This document shows positions 53,321 to 63,520 of a stretch of DNA of 64,000 bases, one piece after another. The position numbers and the translations under genes are program-made. Numbering within the stretch: the stretch's first letter is position 1; each line of letters begins with the position of its first letter. The notes below the pieces were generated by a model that saw only the letters and a program-made list of their open reading frames with translations, did not search any database and had not been told where the DNA came from. Origin of the DNA: Legionella rubrilucens (GTDB lineage: Bacteria > Pseudomonadota > Gammaproteobacteria > Legionellales > Legionellaceae); assembly GCF_001468125.1 (NCBI RefSeq), contig NZ_LNYT01000020.1, positions 20,912 to 84,911 on the forward strand, given 5' to 3'.

Positions 53321-53979
53321 ACAAAGGAAAACAATTCTGGCACGCGCTGTGGGAAAGCGGTAACCTGCCTTTCCACCGCCTGTCTGTAAATGACGACTTA
53401 ATCCAGTTCTGGCCGTCCCTTAAAACGCCGGATAACCCATCCATTCTAGTCCCTTTGTGCGGCAAGAGCCTGGATTTGCTGTGGCTGGTGGAGCACGGGG
53501 CCACGGTCACGGGCATTGAATTAAGCGAGCTTGCCGTGCAGCAGCTAGCCGCTGAAAATCACCTGTCGCTCAAACAACAGGTCATTGATGATTGCCTGTG
53601 CTATTCATCGCCTGCCTTAACGCTCTGGATCCATGATTTGTTTACACTGCCTGAAAACCTCATTGAGCCTGCGGATGGGCTTTATGATCGCGGCGCGCTG
53701 GTGGCTTTGCCAGCCCCGTTACGGGCTGCCTACACGGCTCGCTGCCTGCTGTGGTTAAAATCGAAAGGCCGCATTTTACTGAAAACCTTAACGTACGAAA
53801 AGACGCTGATGGAGGGGCCGCCTTACAGCGTCACCGCAGATGAATTAACCGCTCTTTACCCGGGCTGCACGCTGCAATTGCTGAAGGAGAGTCAGCGCCG
53901 GATGGATGAGTCTGATTCGCTGTTTGTCCGCGGGTTGCGGGAGGTTATCGATTATGTCTGGTTAATTGAAAGGAATTAA
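53317..53979 (+). CDS. tpm: Thiopurine S-methyltransferase
   Basis: A 220-residue SAM-dependent methyltransferase of the TPMT/Tpm family. Landmarks are FWHALWESGNLPFH, ILVPLCGKSLDLLWL (the SAM site), GATVTGIELSELAVQQL, and YDRGALVALPAPLRAAYTA. Bacterial Tpm enzymes methylate thiopurines and also selenium and tellurium oxyanions. GTG 53317 overlaps the glmS stop by 4 bases, so translation is coupled. Confidence 0.92.
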   Translation: MNKGKQFWHALWESGNLPFHRLSVNDDLIQFWPSLKTPDNPSILVPLCGKSLDLLWLVEHGATVTGIELSELAVQQLAAENHLSLKQQVIDDCLCYSSPALTLWIHDLFTLPENLIEPADGLYDRGALVALPAPLRAAYTARCLLWLKSKGRILLKTLTYEKTLMEGPPYSVTADELTALYPGCTLQLLKESQRRMDESDSLFVRGLREVIDYVWLIERN

Positions 53980-54045
53980 CCAAAGGCCGCAAAGTAGTAT
54001 ATAATGCCTTCGTTTTTTTTATCATCATGTTTTTCGGGGAACTGA

Positions 54046-56388
54046 ATGAGTCAAGAGATGTTGTCTACGGCAGCGACAATTGCCCAGGAGCTTAAAGTAA
54101 AGGTGTCGCAGGTAGAAACCGCCATTCGCCTGTTGGATGAGGGCGCGACCGTACCTTTTATTGCCCGCTATCGTAAAGAAGCGACAGAGGGTCTCGATGA
54201 CACTCAATTAAGACAACTGGCTGAGCGTCTGCTTTATCTGCGTGAACTGGATGAGCGCCGTACCGTGATTCTGCAGTCCATCCGTGAGCAGGAAAAATTA
54301 ACGCCGGAACTCGAACAGGCCATTCTTGCTGCGGACACCAAAACCCGCCTGGAAGATCTCTACCTGCCGCATCGTCCCAAACGACGTACCAAGGCGCAAT
54401 TGGCCCGCGAAGCAGGACTTGAACCGCTGGCGATGGCCCTGTGGCAGGAGCCCAGCCATGACCCCGAAACGCAGGCTCAGCGATTCATCAATGTTGAGGC
54501 TGGCATTGCTGACACCAAAGCTGCACTGGACGGCGCAAGACAGATTTTAATGGAGCAGTTTGCCGAAGATCCGGAATTGCTTAATGAGCTCAGGGAATAC
54601 CTCTGGCAGCATGCCGTGCTTAAGTCCACCGGCGGGGCCAAGGATAAAAAAGACGCAGCCAATAAATTTGCCGATTATTTTGACTATGCCGAACCGATTA
54701 AAAAAATCCCCTCCCACCGCGCGTTGGCGCTATTTCGTGGTCGACGCGAAAGCGTGTTGCAAATCGGCCTGCACCTGGTTGATGATCCGGAGTACGGCGA
54801 GAAAAGGGTGGCCGCTTACTTCAACATCAGCCATCAGGGACGCGCTGCGGATAGCTGGTTGCTTGATACCGTACGCATGACCTGGAAAATCAAATTATTC
54901 ACCAAGCTGGAGCTCGAATTACTGGCTCGTTTACGTGAATCAGCCGATGAAGAGGCGATCCATGTGTTTGCACGTAATCTGCGCGGCCTGTTATTGGCGG
55001 CTCCGGCTGGTCCACGCATTACCATCGGTCTTGACCCTGGCATACGCACGGGTGTGAAAGTGGTGGTCGTCGACATCACCGGCAAACTACTGGATTACAC
55101 CACGGTTTTCCCGTTTGCTCCGCAGAATGAATGGCACCAGGCCATCGCTGAATTGGCGAAACTGGCCGCCAAACACCATGTGAACCTCTTAAGCATTGGC
55201 AACGGTACCGGCTCCCGCGAAACGGAACGCCTGGTGGCAGATATGATTAAAATGTATCCCGATCTGAAATTAAACAAAGTGCTGGTGAGTGAAGCCGGCG
55301 CCTCCGTTTACTCTGCCTCTGAATTGGCGGCGAATGAGTTTCCGGATCTGGATGTCAGTCTGCGCGGTGCAGTGTCCATCGCCAGACGGTTACAGGATCC
55401 CCTGGCAGAATTGGTTAAAATTGAGCCAAAGGCCATTGGGGTCGGCCAATACCAGCATGACGTGAACCAGACTCGTTTGGCACGAAGCCTGGATGGCGTG
55501 GTCGAGGATTGCGTCAATGCGGTGGGGGTCGATGTCAATACCGCCTCCGTGGCCCTGTTGACCCGTGTGTCCGGTTTAAACGAAACCCTGGCAAAAAATT
55601 TAGTTGAATACCGCGATCAGCATGGCGCTTTTGTTGATCGTAACCAGTTAAAACAGGTCCCGCGCATGGGCGAAAAAACATTCCAGCAGGCGGCGGGTTT
55701 TTTACGCATCATGAATGGCAGTAACCCACTGGATGCCTCTGCCGTTCACCCGGAAGCGTATGCGCTGGTGGAACGAATTCTGGCGGATAAAAAAGTGACT
55801 ATCACCCAAGTCATTGGCAATCATGATTTGTTAATCAGTGTCAATGCCGCCGACTACGTGGATGAGCAGTTTGGCTTGCCGACTGTTCGTGACGTGTTGC
55901 GCGAACTGGAAAAACCCGGCCGCGATCCCCGCCCGGAATTCAAGACTGTCAACTTCAAAGAAGGCGTTGAAGACATCAGTCATCTGGAAGAAGGCATGAT
56001 TCTCGAAGGGGTCATCAGCAATGTCACCAATTTCGGTGCCTTTGTGGACATAGGTGTTCATCAAGATGGGTTGGTCCATATTTCGGCCATGACCAATCGG
56101 TTCATTACTGATCCGCACACCGTGGTGAAAGCCGGCGATATCGTGAAAGTGAAAGTGGTTGAAGTGGACAAAGAGCGTCGCCGCATTGGTTTGAGCATGA
56201 AACTCGATGAAGCCAGACCTGCTGTTGTGCACAAGAAAGTCAATAAGCCTCAGGCTAAAAAAGCGCCTGTGGTTAAAAAAGACGATGCCCGTAAAAAAGA
56301 GGACAAACGCCAGGTGCAACCGGCTAAAAAGGGCGTGTTTAACACAGCCATGGCGGATGCCCTGGCTAAACTGAAACCGGGATCATAA
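54046..56388 (+). CDS. tex: Tex RNA-binding transcription accessory protein
   Basis: A 780-residue cytoplasmic nucleic-acid-binding protein. Helical N-terminal Tex domain ([19 protein letters not shown]), a YqgF RNase-H-like domain ([19 protein letters not shown]), helix-hairpin-helix units ([32 protein letters not shown]) and a C-terminal S1 domain ([21 protein letters not shown]) occur in standard order. A basic Lys-rich tail ends the protein. It is close to the usual length and almost certainly intact. Confidence 0.96.
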   Translation: MSQEMLSTAATIAQELKVKVSQVETAIRLLDEGATVPFIARYRKEATEGLDDTQLRQLAERLLYLRELDERRTVILQSIREQEKLTPELEQAILAADTKTRLEDLYLPHRPKRRTKAQLAREAGLEPLAMALWQEPSHDPETQAQRFINVEAGIADTKAALDGARQILMEQFAEDPELLNELREYLWQHAVLKSTGGAKDKKDAANKFADYFDYAEPIKKIPSHRALALFRGRRESVLQIGLHLVDDPEYGEKRVAAYFNISHQGRAADSWLLDTVRMTWKIKLFTKLELELLARLRESADEEAIHVFARNLRGLLLAAPAGPRITIGLDPGIRTGVKVVVVDITGKLLDYTTVFPFAPQNEWHQAIAELAKLAAKHHVNLLSIGNGTGSRETERLVADMIKMYPDLKLNKVLVSEAGASVYSASELAANEFPDLDVSLRGAVSIARRLQDPLAELVKIEPKAIGVGQYQHDVNQTRLARSLDGVVEDCVNAVGVDVNTASVALLTRVSGLNETLAKNLVEYRDQHGAFVDRNQLKQVPRMGEKTFQQAAGFLRIMNGSNPLDASAVHPEAYALVERILADKKVTITQVIGNHDLLISVNAADYVDEQFGLPTVRDVLRELEKPGRDPRPEFKTVNFKEGVEDISHLEEGMILEGVISNVTNFGAFVDIGVHQDGLVHISAMTNRFITDPHTVVKAGDIVKVKVVEVDKERRRIGLSMKLDEARPAVVHKKVNKPQAKKAPVVKKDDARKKEDKRQVQPAKKGVFNTAMADALAKLKPGS

Positions 56389-56389
56389 C

Positions 56390-56767
56390 ATGGCACCTCG
56401 CGGCGAAATTACCATTCAAACCTTAGCCATGCCAGCCGATACCAATGCCAATGGCGACATTTTTGGCGGCTGGATTGTTTCCCAAATGGATTTGGCTGCC
56501 GGTGTGCTGGCTAAAAAATTGGCGCGTGGACGTGTTGCCACAGTAGCCATTCATTCCATGACCTTTTTAAAGCCTGTGCACGTGGGAGATGTGGTCAGTT
56601 GCCACGTGGAATTGATTAAGCGGGGCACAACGTCGATGACCATTGCTGTGGAAGTCTGGGCAGAACCTGCGGCCGGTTCGGGGCGCTACCAGGTGACCGA
56701 GGGAACCTTTGTTTTTGTCGCCATTGATGAAGAAGGCAAATCAAGAAAGGTACCTGATTCGGAATGA
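56390..56767 (+). CDS. yciA: Acyl-CoA thioesterase YciA-type
   Basis: A 125-residue hotdog-fold acyl-CoA thioesterase. TNANGDIFGGWIVSQMDLAAGVLA contains the family's catalytic Asn and Asp positions, followed by TVAIHSMTFLKPVHVGDVV and SMTIAVEVWAE. It hydrolyses acyl-CoAs in the cytoplasm. It begins 1 base after the tex stop and its own stop overlaps the next gene's ATG by 4 bases, so the three may be co-transcribed. Confidence 0.9.
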   Translation: MAPRGEITIQTLAMPADTNANGDIFGGWIVSQMDLAAGVLAKKLARGRVATVAIHSMTFLKPVHVGDVVSCHVELIKRGTTSMTIAVEVWAEPAAGSGRYQVTEGTFVFVAIDEEGKSRKVPDSE

Positions 56768-58401
56768 CTATTGAACTGGAACACTTAAAAAAATGGATCG
56801 CCAGCATGGCAGCCCTCATTGAAAAAGACGGTGATCCGGAACCTCAGCATTACACGCCTTTTTTGCAGGAGCCCGAATTAGCCTTGCGTCTTGTCGATTT
56901 AATCGAGGAGTTGGATGAGTCTTCCTATGATGAGGAACGGCCTTATTACTCCGCCTGCGTGTTTGCACTGGATATTTGTGTCGCCCAATTGCAGGCTGCC
57001 CATGAAAACGGCAACAAAGCCGGTGGCAAAATCCTGACTCATTTAATGGATTACATGGCCGCAACCATCAATAAAACCAAACACACGCTAAGCTTTTGGC
57101 TGCCTATCCTTAATGCATTTTACGAGGTGCATGTTGAATTGTCATCGCCCCTCAAAGACGCCTATTTAAATCTGGCAGGCGAGGAAGAGGAATTAACCCC
57201 AGAGGAAGAGGCCAATCATTTAAGCGCGATCAAAGAAATGATTCAGGAACTGTCCGACTTGTCTGTGTTTGATATTGCCGAGAATTTTTTTGCGCAAAGC
57301 TATGCCATGCCGGATGACTTTTTCTCTGATTTGGTGATTGATCTTTACAGCATTGAGGAAGGTCAGGATATTGCCTTGCTCCTGTTACTGCATCCCAAGG
57401 CCCATGTGCGCCAGGTGGTGGTGGATACCATCGCCCAGATTATTGAAAGCATTACTCTGTCGTCCATCTCGTTGTCGCGTCTGCAGGTGATCAAAAGCTG
57501 GTACTCGTCGTCTTATCATGAGCAGTTTAATTCCTGGATAAAGATTCAAAGGAAAAAGGGCGTCATTTTTCACCCGCTCGGCACCCAGCCGGTTTTTCGT
57601 GTAAAAGCCAGTGAAGTCGATGGCAGCGGTGCGCAGGGTTTGTTTGTTCATTTAAAAAAATACCGAGGTAATCGTCTGGGTGGTTTATTATTGAAGCAGG
57701 AAATTGGCGTGAAGGATGCCTGGATTACGCCGATCATTGCGGCGAAGGAAGTGACCAGCTATTACGATGAAGCCTTTGATGAAACGGTGACGTTACGTGA
57801 GGTCGACCGCGATTATTTTGTCTTAATCACCAACCATTTCCTGGCGCTTACACTTGCGCAGGGTTCGATGCCCGATTTGCATTTATTTGAAATTCAGGAG
57901 CTTTTAGGTTTGCACTTTATACCGGAGTTCATTGATATTGCCGCTGTCATGGAGGAAATCAGCATTCAGATTTCTCCGTTTACCCCAGCGGCCATGGACG
58001 AGTCATTCAAGCGTTCGCGCGGTTGGCTGACCACTAAGAAATTCACAGAGTCCTGGTACATCGAAAATGCCCATATCGACAAACTGGTGAATCGCTCAAG
58101 CAGTTTTGTAGAAGGAATAAGGGTTTGCGACATTGAAACAGCCATGGAGGCCGTTTTTGAACATGAAATGGAAAAAAACCGTGACAAGTGGTTGTTTCAT
58201 TTCCTATGGATCACCTTGTGGATGAAAGCCAAGGCACGTAAAACGGAGAAGTTATGGCAGGACAGCTTTTTTATTGCTTACGCTATCCAGCAGGGGACGC
58301 CGCTTCATACCATCCCGGTGATGCAGGAAATTTGCCGTCAAACCGTGATCAATAGCGCGGAGACGATGAATGAGCGACGGACTCACCTGAACAAAGAATA
58401 A
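56764..58401 (+). CDS. Large helical protein of unknown function
   Basis: A 545-residue cytoplasmic protein without known domains. The first 300 residues are helical and acidic and have a repeat-like look. Residues 250-270 (SWIKIQRKKGVIFHPLG) and the stretch of beta-like sequence to 370 (LFVHLKKYRGNRLGGLLLKQ, VDRDYFVLITNHFLALTLAQG) may form a mixed core; the rest is helical. It overlaps yciA by 4 bases. Not a paralogue of the two following genes by eye. Function unknown. Confidence 0.7.
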   Translation: MTIELEHLKKWIASMAALIEKDGDPEPQHYTPFLQEPELALRLVDLIEELDESSYDEERPYYSACVFALDICVAQLQAAHENGNKAGGKILTHLMDYMAATINKTKHTLSFWLPILNAFYEVHVELSSPLKDAYLNLAGEEEELTPEEEANHLSAIKEMIQELSDLSVFDIAENFFAQSYAMPDDFFSDLVIDLYSIEEGQDIALLLLLHPKAHVRQVVVDTIAQIIESITLSSISLSRLQVIKSWYSSSYHEQFNSWIKIQRKKGVIFHPLGTQPVFRVKASEVDGSGAQGLFVHLKKYRGNRLGGLLLKQEIGVKDAWITPIIAAKEVTSYYDEAFDETVTLREVDRDYFVLITNHFLALTLAQGSMPDLHLFEIQELLGLHFIPEFIDIAAVMEEISIQISPFTPAAMDESFKRSRGWLTTKKFTESWYIENAHIDKLVNRSSSFVEGIRVCDIETAMEAVFEHEMEKNRDKWLFHFLWITLWMKAKARKTEKLWQDSFFIAYAIQQGTPLHTIPVMQEICRQTVINSAETMNERRTHLNKE

Positions 58402-58446
58402 TTTCCGGCCGTTTTTAATTTTTAAGTAGTGATTGAGATCAAACCC

Positions 58447-60942
58447 ATGATGTTATCGGTGGACGAAATCAAACAACGACGAAATGCCATGACGTTTGAT
58501 CTTGGCCATGACGTGGTAACCCTCTCGTTTTCTTTCAAGACCCAATTGCGTTTTGGCGTCCATTTTCTGCAACGGGTTCGAATAGCCCAAAGGCATGGAA
58601 CAGTTATTGGCGAACTGATAGAGAGTGGTTGTGAGCCTCAGCTCTTCGTCTGGTGGGATAAGTCGCCTCGTCCAGCACCGCTACCCCTGCATACATCACT
58701 GGTCAAGGAGGTCGATTCATTTAACCGCATGTATCCGCCGCAGGTGGTGGAATACCTGGCGAAGCGCTTTAACAATTGCCCTATCAAACACCTGATTGCG
58801 GCCGGCAACTCCCCCTTGGGGCAGAATGACCTTCAATACCTGTTTCATACAAACCATTTAAGTTTTATTGAGCGTGCGGAGGAGCACTGGTCTAACTGGC
58901 TGGTTATGGCCTGTTTTTATTTTGAGAATATCTCAAAAAGCATTGAAAACTACCTGCAATCGCATGTTGAATTGCCGCTTGATGTGATGGAAGCGGTGGG
59001 TGCTTTCTCCATTGATTCAGGATTGGATTGGCAGGATTTTCCTCAGTTTAAATCCGGTAACGACATCGTAAGCGAAATGGACGGCATTAACAGGCAGTTG
59101 GATTATTTGCAGTCCCGTGCAGCGCTGCCGGCTGGTTTATCTTCACAACGGGAATCCAGGGAAAAGCTGGTGGCCTTGCTCATGGCGCCCCTGCAAAAAC
59201 GATTGGCACTGCTTAAGCAATACCAACAGGTTCCTCTGATGAAAGCATGGCAGAAGCAGCCCAAGCTATTGCAGGAAAAACAGGCGTTCGAGAGTCTTTT
59301 TTCCAACCTGCACTATCGCTATTCTGATGCCCATTCGCGGATCATGCAGTTCATTTTTAACACCTGGATTGAAATTCAGGGGCAACTGAACAATTACCAG
59401 CAAGGTCAAAATCAGGTCATTTTACAGAAGCTCAGTGAATACGCTTATCATGAAGCATTAAAAGAAGCGCCTCCGGCCGGACGTGAGGTCGGACAAGACT
59501 CATCACCCTGGCCTCCTTATTATTTGTGTGCCTTTGTTTTTGCACTGAGTCACGGTGATGCCTTTGTTAAAAAAACCTGCACCCACCTGTTGATCAGAAC
59601 CCTGCTCCCTGAGCACGTGGACAGCCTGGTCCTGGTTGATTTTGACCAGTGGTGTGAAAAAAATCAGGTGGGAGTTTATTTACTGCACGAGCATTTGCTG
59701 AAAAATGAACACTTTAACCGGTTGAAAGGGGCGTTATTTGACCATGGCCAGCAAACCTTTCAATTCGCAATGGTCAAATTGATGTTTTGTGCCCTCAAAG
59801 CCATGGCTGCACTCAACAAGGCGTCGCCGGAAATCGCTGCCGCACAGTTTGCCAACGAGGCGCTGCCTGCCTTGTCCGAGCTTATTCTAAACGGTTATCA
59901 GCCCGCGATTGATTTTATTGTCGCCGGTTTACAGGAACCCTCGCAGGTCGGTGTTTTCCTGGGGCTGGATTATAACCTGGCCATTGCCCTGGTAAGCCAT
60001 TATGTGGACGACAATGACTTGCCCAAGGCCTGGTCTTTTTTCAGACGGCTGGCGCGGTTGACCTGTGCCTCGGGGATAAAACGGGAGGCGCTTCCACCGG
60101 AAACAGTGGCTTTGCTGCACATTGTATTTGATGACAAAGCCCGTGAAGCGGGTCTTCATGTCCTTATTGAACAGGCTAAATTCGGCGCATCGGATTCAAT
60201 GAAAGACAAGGCGGTGAAGGCTCTTCAGCGGGCAGGGCAATTGATCCCTGTTGCGGCATTGGCCTGTGTCAGGTACTTTATTGAGTCCCGGGAGCCTAAG
60301 GACAACAGGATTTTAAAATTCATGCGCCTTGCAAGCGAAGCGGATCCGGCTGAAGCGGCTTATCTGAATTACCTTTTTTTGCGGCAGCGGAAAATGATCG
60401 CCCCGGAATCATTAATTAAAGCCGCCTCCTGGGGACATCGCCTGGCCTTAAGCGAATTGGAAAATTACATGGGTCGCTATGTTGAGGAAAAAAATACGCA
60501 ACTGGTCAAGGATTTTTTTATCCCGGCTCTGCTGGATGGAAAAATACAAAAATACCTGCCGCCTGACCTTGTTATAAAAACAGTGATTCTCATGATTGAT
60601 ACCCAGACAGAGGATGACAAACCAGCGTATACGGCGAAGATGATGTCATTGTTTATTCATGCCTTGAAAAGCGAAAACCCGCCCAGCCGTAACACATTGA
60701 TTACCATGCTTCTGGCAAAGTCAGAAGGACGGTTTTCCGCCGAACTATGCCATGAGTTGTCTCAGGCCATCGAACCAGCTCCTTTGCCAGACAAGGCATT
60801 GCCAAGTCCTGAAACACAAGGGATAGCCAGCGTTTCGTTTGCCAGACAAAAAGGCCTCTTTGTCAGGGAGTCATTGAACGAAGGAGTTGACGACACCAGG
60901 AAAACCACCCCCGCTGCTTCGCCCGGCCCTCACCCGCTGTAG
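58447..60942 (+). CDS. Large Sel1-like-repeat protein, first of a tandem pair
   Basis: A protein of 831 residues from ATG 58447 (a second ATG follows at 58450, and a GTG at 58429 is also in frame). A distinctive N-terminal block TQLRFGVHFLQRVRIAQRHG, then GTVIGELIES, recurs in the next gene. The middle is helical, and the C-terminal half has short helical units resembling Sel1/TPR (VPVAALACVRYFIES, LMRLASEADPAEAAYL-like). No enzyme motif or signal peptide. I do not recognise the family. Confidence 0.65.
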   Translation: MMLSVDEIKQRRNAMTFDLGHDVVTLSFSFKTQLRFGVHFLQRVRIAQRHGTVIGELIESGCEPQLFVWWDKSPRPAPLPLHTSLVKEVDSFNRMYPPQVVEYLAKRFNNCPIKHLIAAGNSPLGQNDLQYLFHTNHLSFIERAEEHWSNWLVMACFYFENISKSIENYLQSHVELPLDVMEAVGAFSIDSGLDWQDFPQFKSGNDIVSEMDGINRQLDYLQSRAALPAGLSSQRESREKLVALLMAPLQKRLALLKQYQQVPLMKAWQKQPKLLQEKQAFESLFSNLHYRYSDAHSRIMQFIFNTWIEIQGQLNNYQQGQNQVILQKLSEYAYHEALKEAPPAGREVGQDSSPWPPYYLCAFVFALSHGDAFVKKTCTHLLIRTLLPEHVDSLVLVDFDQWCEKNQVGVYLLHEHLLKNEHFNRLKGALFDHGQQTFQFAMVKLMFCALKAMAALNKASPEIAAAQFANEALPALSELILNGYQPAIDFIVAGLQEPSQVGVFLGLDYNLAIALVSHYVDDNDLPKAWSFFRRLARLTCASGIKREALPPETVALLHIVFDDKAREAGLHVLIEQAKFGASDSMKDKAVKALQRAGQLIPVAALACVRYFIESREPKDNRILKFMRLASEADPAEAAYLNYLFLRQRKMIAPESLIKAASWGHRLALSELENYMGRYVEEKNTQLVKDFFIPALLDGKIQKYLPPDLVIKTVILMIDTQTEDDKPAYTAKMMSLFIHALKSENPPSRNTLITMLLAKSEGRFSAELCHELSQAIEPAPLPDKALPSPETQGIASVSFARQKGLFVRESLNEGVDDTRKTTPAASPGPHPL

Positions 60943-60949
60943 GCCAGTC

Positions 60950-63280
60950 ATGTTTCTATATAAAAAACACCTTGAACGGTTAAGAGAAAAAATGAAATTG
61001 CTGGCAATTCCCTTAACTCCGACCCATTTTCTGCACATACGATTTACAGCCGACACACGCCGGCAAGTCGGCTTTTCTTTTTTGCAGCGTGTGAATTGGC
61101 AACAACAGAAAGGTACGGTGTTAGGGCAATATTCCGATAGTCTGGTGATTTGGTCAGATAGTGACAGGCTGGTTCTTGTTGCCAAAGACAAACTGGCGGG
61201 ACTCAAACCGTTGCAGGACTATGAGTACACGTTGAAGTTGACCGAAATCATTAAACAATTACTCAATGAGGACATTGTGAGTCTGGCTAAAAACATGGCG
61301 GACCTTGAACGATTTGAAGAAAAAATTCCGTTACTTTATCAAGAGGGTAATCTGGCGTTGATTGTTCTGGCCGAAGCATCCTGGAATGACTGGCTGGCTG
61401 TGGCTCCGCTGGTTGTTGAATTCCTTGCACAACAATTTAAAGAGTATGTGCATCGTCAGGAACAGCAAGCGTTTGAAGCAGTTGGGCCTTCGCTGAACAA
61501 GGAGGTGGAACAGACGGCGGCCATCATGCAATTCACCTTCAACACACTGCTTGAACTGAAGCCGGATTATACAGATAAAGCCGTGATGGCTTCTTACTAT
61601 GCCATGGCGACTCAGTTAGCACACTATTTTTACACTCAGGCGTTAAATCATCCTGAAAAAATAGGTGAACAAGCAACCGCCTGCTCCGAAAACATGGACA
61701 GGATACCTAATTCAGTTGCCGCCCTGGTGTGTGCCATGATGGGGGGGGCAAATCAAGATTCCTTTATTCATCATGCTTGCCATCTCTTGTGGATAAAAGC
61801 CCTTTTTCCGGATGTTTTACCTGGATTAATGCCGCATCAATTTAACCTGGATGAATGGTACAGGCAAAATCCGGACAAACTCATTGTACTTTATCATCGG
61901 CTCATGGCCGATCCTTATTTTATTGCCTGCAATGACCTGTTGCAAAAAAACAGACAGCCTGCCGCGCAATTTGCAATTGCGAAATTGCGTTATTTTTATG
62001 TGAATGCGCTGTTTAAAACGTCCTATGATTCCCTGCCTCAGCGTCAGGACGCCCTAACGCCGCTGTTACAACTTGTGCGAAACAATCGACCTGAAGCGGT
62101 TCAATTTCTGTTGAATGAGTTGAGTGGCCCGTCATTTAATGGCTCGTCCCCTTGTTTTTTCCTCGACGGTCATGTGGCCCTGGCATTGAGCCATCATTAT
62201 GGTCGAAGTCTTGATTATGGTGATAATCAGTTGGCATGGTCTTTTTGGCAAAAAGGAAAGACCACATCAATGAATGGACGTTCATCTGATCACTCCCACG
62301 TCAAAGCAAAACTTGAGGTACTGTTTGAAAGCGGCAATGCACAAGGTTTTGCCATTCAACGATTAAAGGCCGAAGCAGAGGTCGGGCATCCCGTGGCGTT
62401 ACAGTACTTAAGAGAGACCAGCCATCATGTTCCGGCGGCTGCTCTGGCCTGTCTGGAACTGTTTGCTCAAAAAAAGACGCTGACATCGATGCAATACGCG
62501 GAATCAGGGACGTTTTACACAATGGCCAGACGGGAAAATGCCGCATTGGCCGCACGCTGCTATTGTGTGATTTTAAAACATCAGCACAAATTGACCCTTA
62601 AAACCCTGCTGGCCTGGATTGAAGAAGGTCATGAATTCGCCATTGAAGAGCTTGAGTTAAAAATTAAAGGCTATTTAAGGAAAGACAAAGCGGATAGCAT
62701 CGAAAAGAAAATTCTTCCCCTGCTGGAGCGTCCCCAGATTCTGAAAGCCCTTTTACCGGAAATGGTCATTCTGCTTATTCATTACATGGACAAGGTCTGG
62801 CGGTACGATTTTGAAGACGATGAGCCCGCGGGGAATCACTCGCCAGTGTTTTGCAACGAGTGGCTGCTTGCTTTTTTACATCGCTTAAAACGGATGCAAT
62901 TAAGCAATAAAAAGCAGCTCATCCCCTTGCTTTTGATGCATACAGCCGCCTTGCTGACCGAGGAGGGAAACTTTTTACTGTTCCAACTGGCTGCTCAAGA
63001 ATACTCCTTCACGGAATTGGCTGCGGCAACGTGGCTAAAGACGCTGGCTGACATTCTGGTAACCTGTACCCAGGGCCATAAAACGAATCCCTTTAAGCTC
63101 AGGATAGAAGAATTCCTGCTTAACAATCCCCATGTCGTCAAAGCGTTGGCCGTGTGTGAAGATGCTCGAAAACGATTACACAACAACCCTTATTTTACTC
63201 TGGCTGTGAATACCCTTGAAGGACACAGCGAGGTGTCGTTCTGTGGCGAAGGGCTGACTCCGAGTCGAGCGTTGCCTTAA
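60950..63280 (+). CDS. Large Sel1-like-repeat protein, second of a tandem pair
   Basis: A 776-residue homologue of the preceding gene. Shared blocks are QVGFSFLQRVNWQQQKGTVL (compare FGVHFLQRV), AAIMQFTFNTLLELK (compare RIMQFIFNTW), AQFAIAKLRYF (compare FQFAMVKLMF) and VPAAALACLELFAQ (compare VPVAALACVRYF). Order is preserved, so this is a tandem duplication that has diverged. ATG 60950 has AGG 6 bases before it and lies 7 bases after the first gene's stop; a frame opening earlier at 60887 is not supported. Function unknown; helical repeat proteins often act as scaffolds. Confidence 0.65.
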   Translation: MFLYKKHLERLREKMKLLAIPLTPTHFLHIRFTADTRRQVGFSFLQRVNWQQQKGTVLGQYSDSLVIWSDSDRLVLVAKDKLAGLKPLQDYEYTLKLTEIIKQLLNEDIVSLAKNMADLERFEEKIPLLYQEGNLALIVLAEASWNDWLAVAPLVVEFLAQQFKEYVHRQEQQAFEAVGPSLNKEVEQTAAIMQFTFNTLLELKPDYTDKAVMASYYAMATQLAHYFYTQALNHPEKIGEQATACSENMDRIPNSVAALVCAMMGGANQDSFIHHACHLLWIKALFPDVLPGLMPHQFNLDEWYRQNPDKLIVLYHRLMADPYFIACNDLLQKNRQPAAQFAIAKLRYFYVNALFKTSYDSLPQRQDALTPLLQLVRNNRPEAVQFLLNELSGPSFNGSSPCFFLDGHVALALSHHYGRSLDYGDNQLAWSFWQKGKTTSMNGRSSDHSHVKAKLEVLFESGNAQGFAIQRLKAEAEVGHPVALQYLRETSHHVPAAALACLELFAQKKTLTSMQYAESGTFYTMARRENAALAARCYCVILKHQHKLTLKTLLAWIEEGHEFAIEELELKIKGYLRKDKADSIEKKILPLLERPQILKALLPEMVILLIHYMDKVWRYDFEDDEPAGNHSPVFCNEWLLAFLHRLKRMQLSNKKQLIPLLLMHTAALLTEEGNFLLFQLAAQEYSFTELAAATWLKTLADILVTCTQGHKTNPFKLRIEEFLLNNPHVVKALAVCEDARKRLHNNPYFTLAVNTLEGHSEVSFCGEGLTPSRALP

Positions 63281-63312
63281 TTCGATCTTGACATACCCAT
63301 GATTTTACGGTT

Positions 63313-63321
63313 TGTGGATAA
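63313..63321 (-). promoter_or_regulatory. DnaA box 1
   Basis: Read on the minus strand this is TTATCCACA, the perfect 9-base DnaA consensus. It lies 33 bases after the last plus-strand gene. See box 2. Confidence 0.55.
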
Positions 63322-63433
63322 CTTTGTTCATAATTTTGTTGGTCACCCACAAAAAAAGGCAAAAATAAAATTAACCATTTGATTTTAAAGGAATTATCTA
63401 TTTTAAGGCCTGTGGGGCACTCTGACGTGATTC

Positions 63434-63442
63434 TGTGGATAA
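63434..63442 (-). promoter_or_regulatory. DnaA box 2
   Basis: A second perfect TTATCCACA on the minus strand, 121 bases from box 1 in the same orientation. Between them lies an AT-rich stretch (about 63345-63403), including runs of A and T. Together they resemble a DnaA-binding locus; whether DnaA acts here is untested. Confidence 0.55.
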
Positions 63443-63490
63443 CATTGTGAATGACTGATTGAATTCAAGAAAAAACAACAACTAAAGGAA

Positions 63491-63514
63491 TGCCCGTGCG
63501 TCGACGCACGGGCA
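63491..63514 (-). terminator. Perfect palindromic terminator of the last gene
   Basis: A perfect 24-base palindrome lies 6 bases after the stop of the minus-strand gene at 63521. On that strand T-rich sequence follows, as for a Rho-independent terminator. Confidence 0.7.
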
Positions 63515-63520
63515 GCTTGT

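Noticed and set aside
63313..63442. Chromosomal origin of replication
   Set aside because: Only two boxes are clear, and no dnaA, dnaN or gidA-type gene is in the window, so I report boxes but not an origin.
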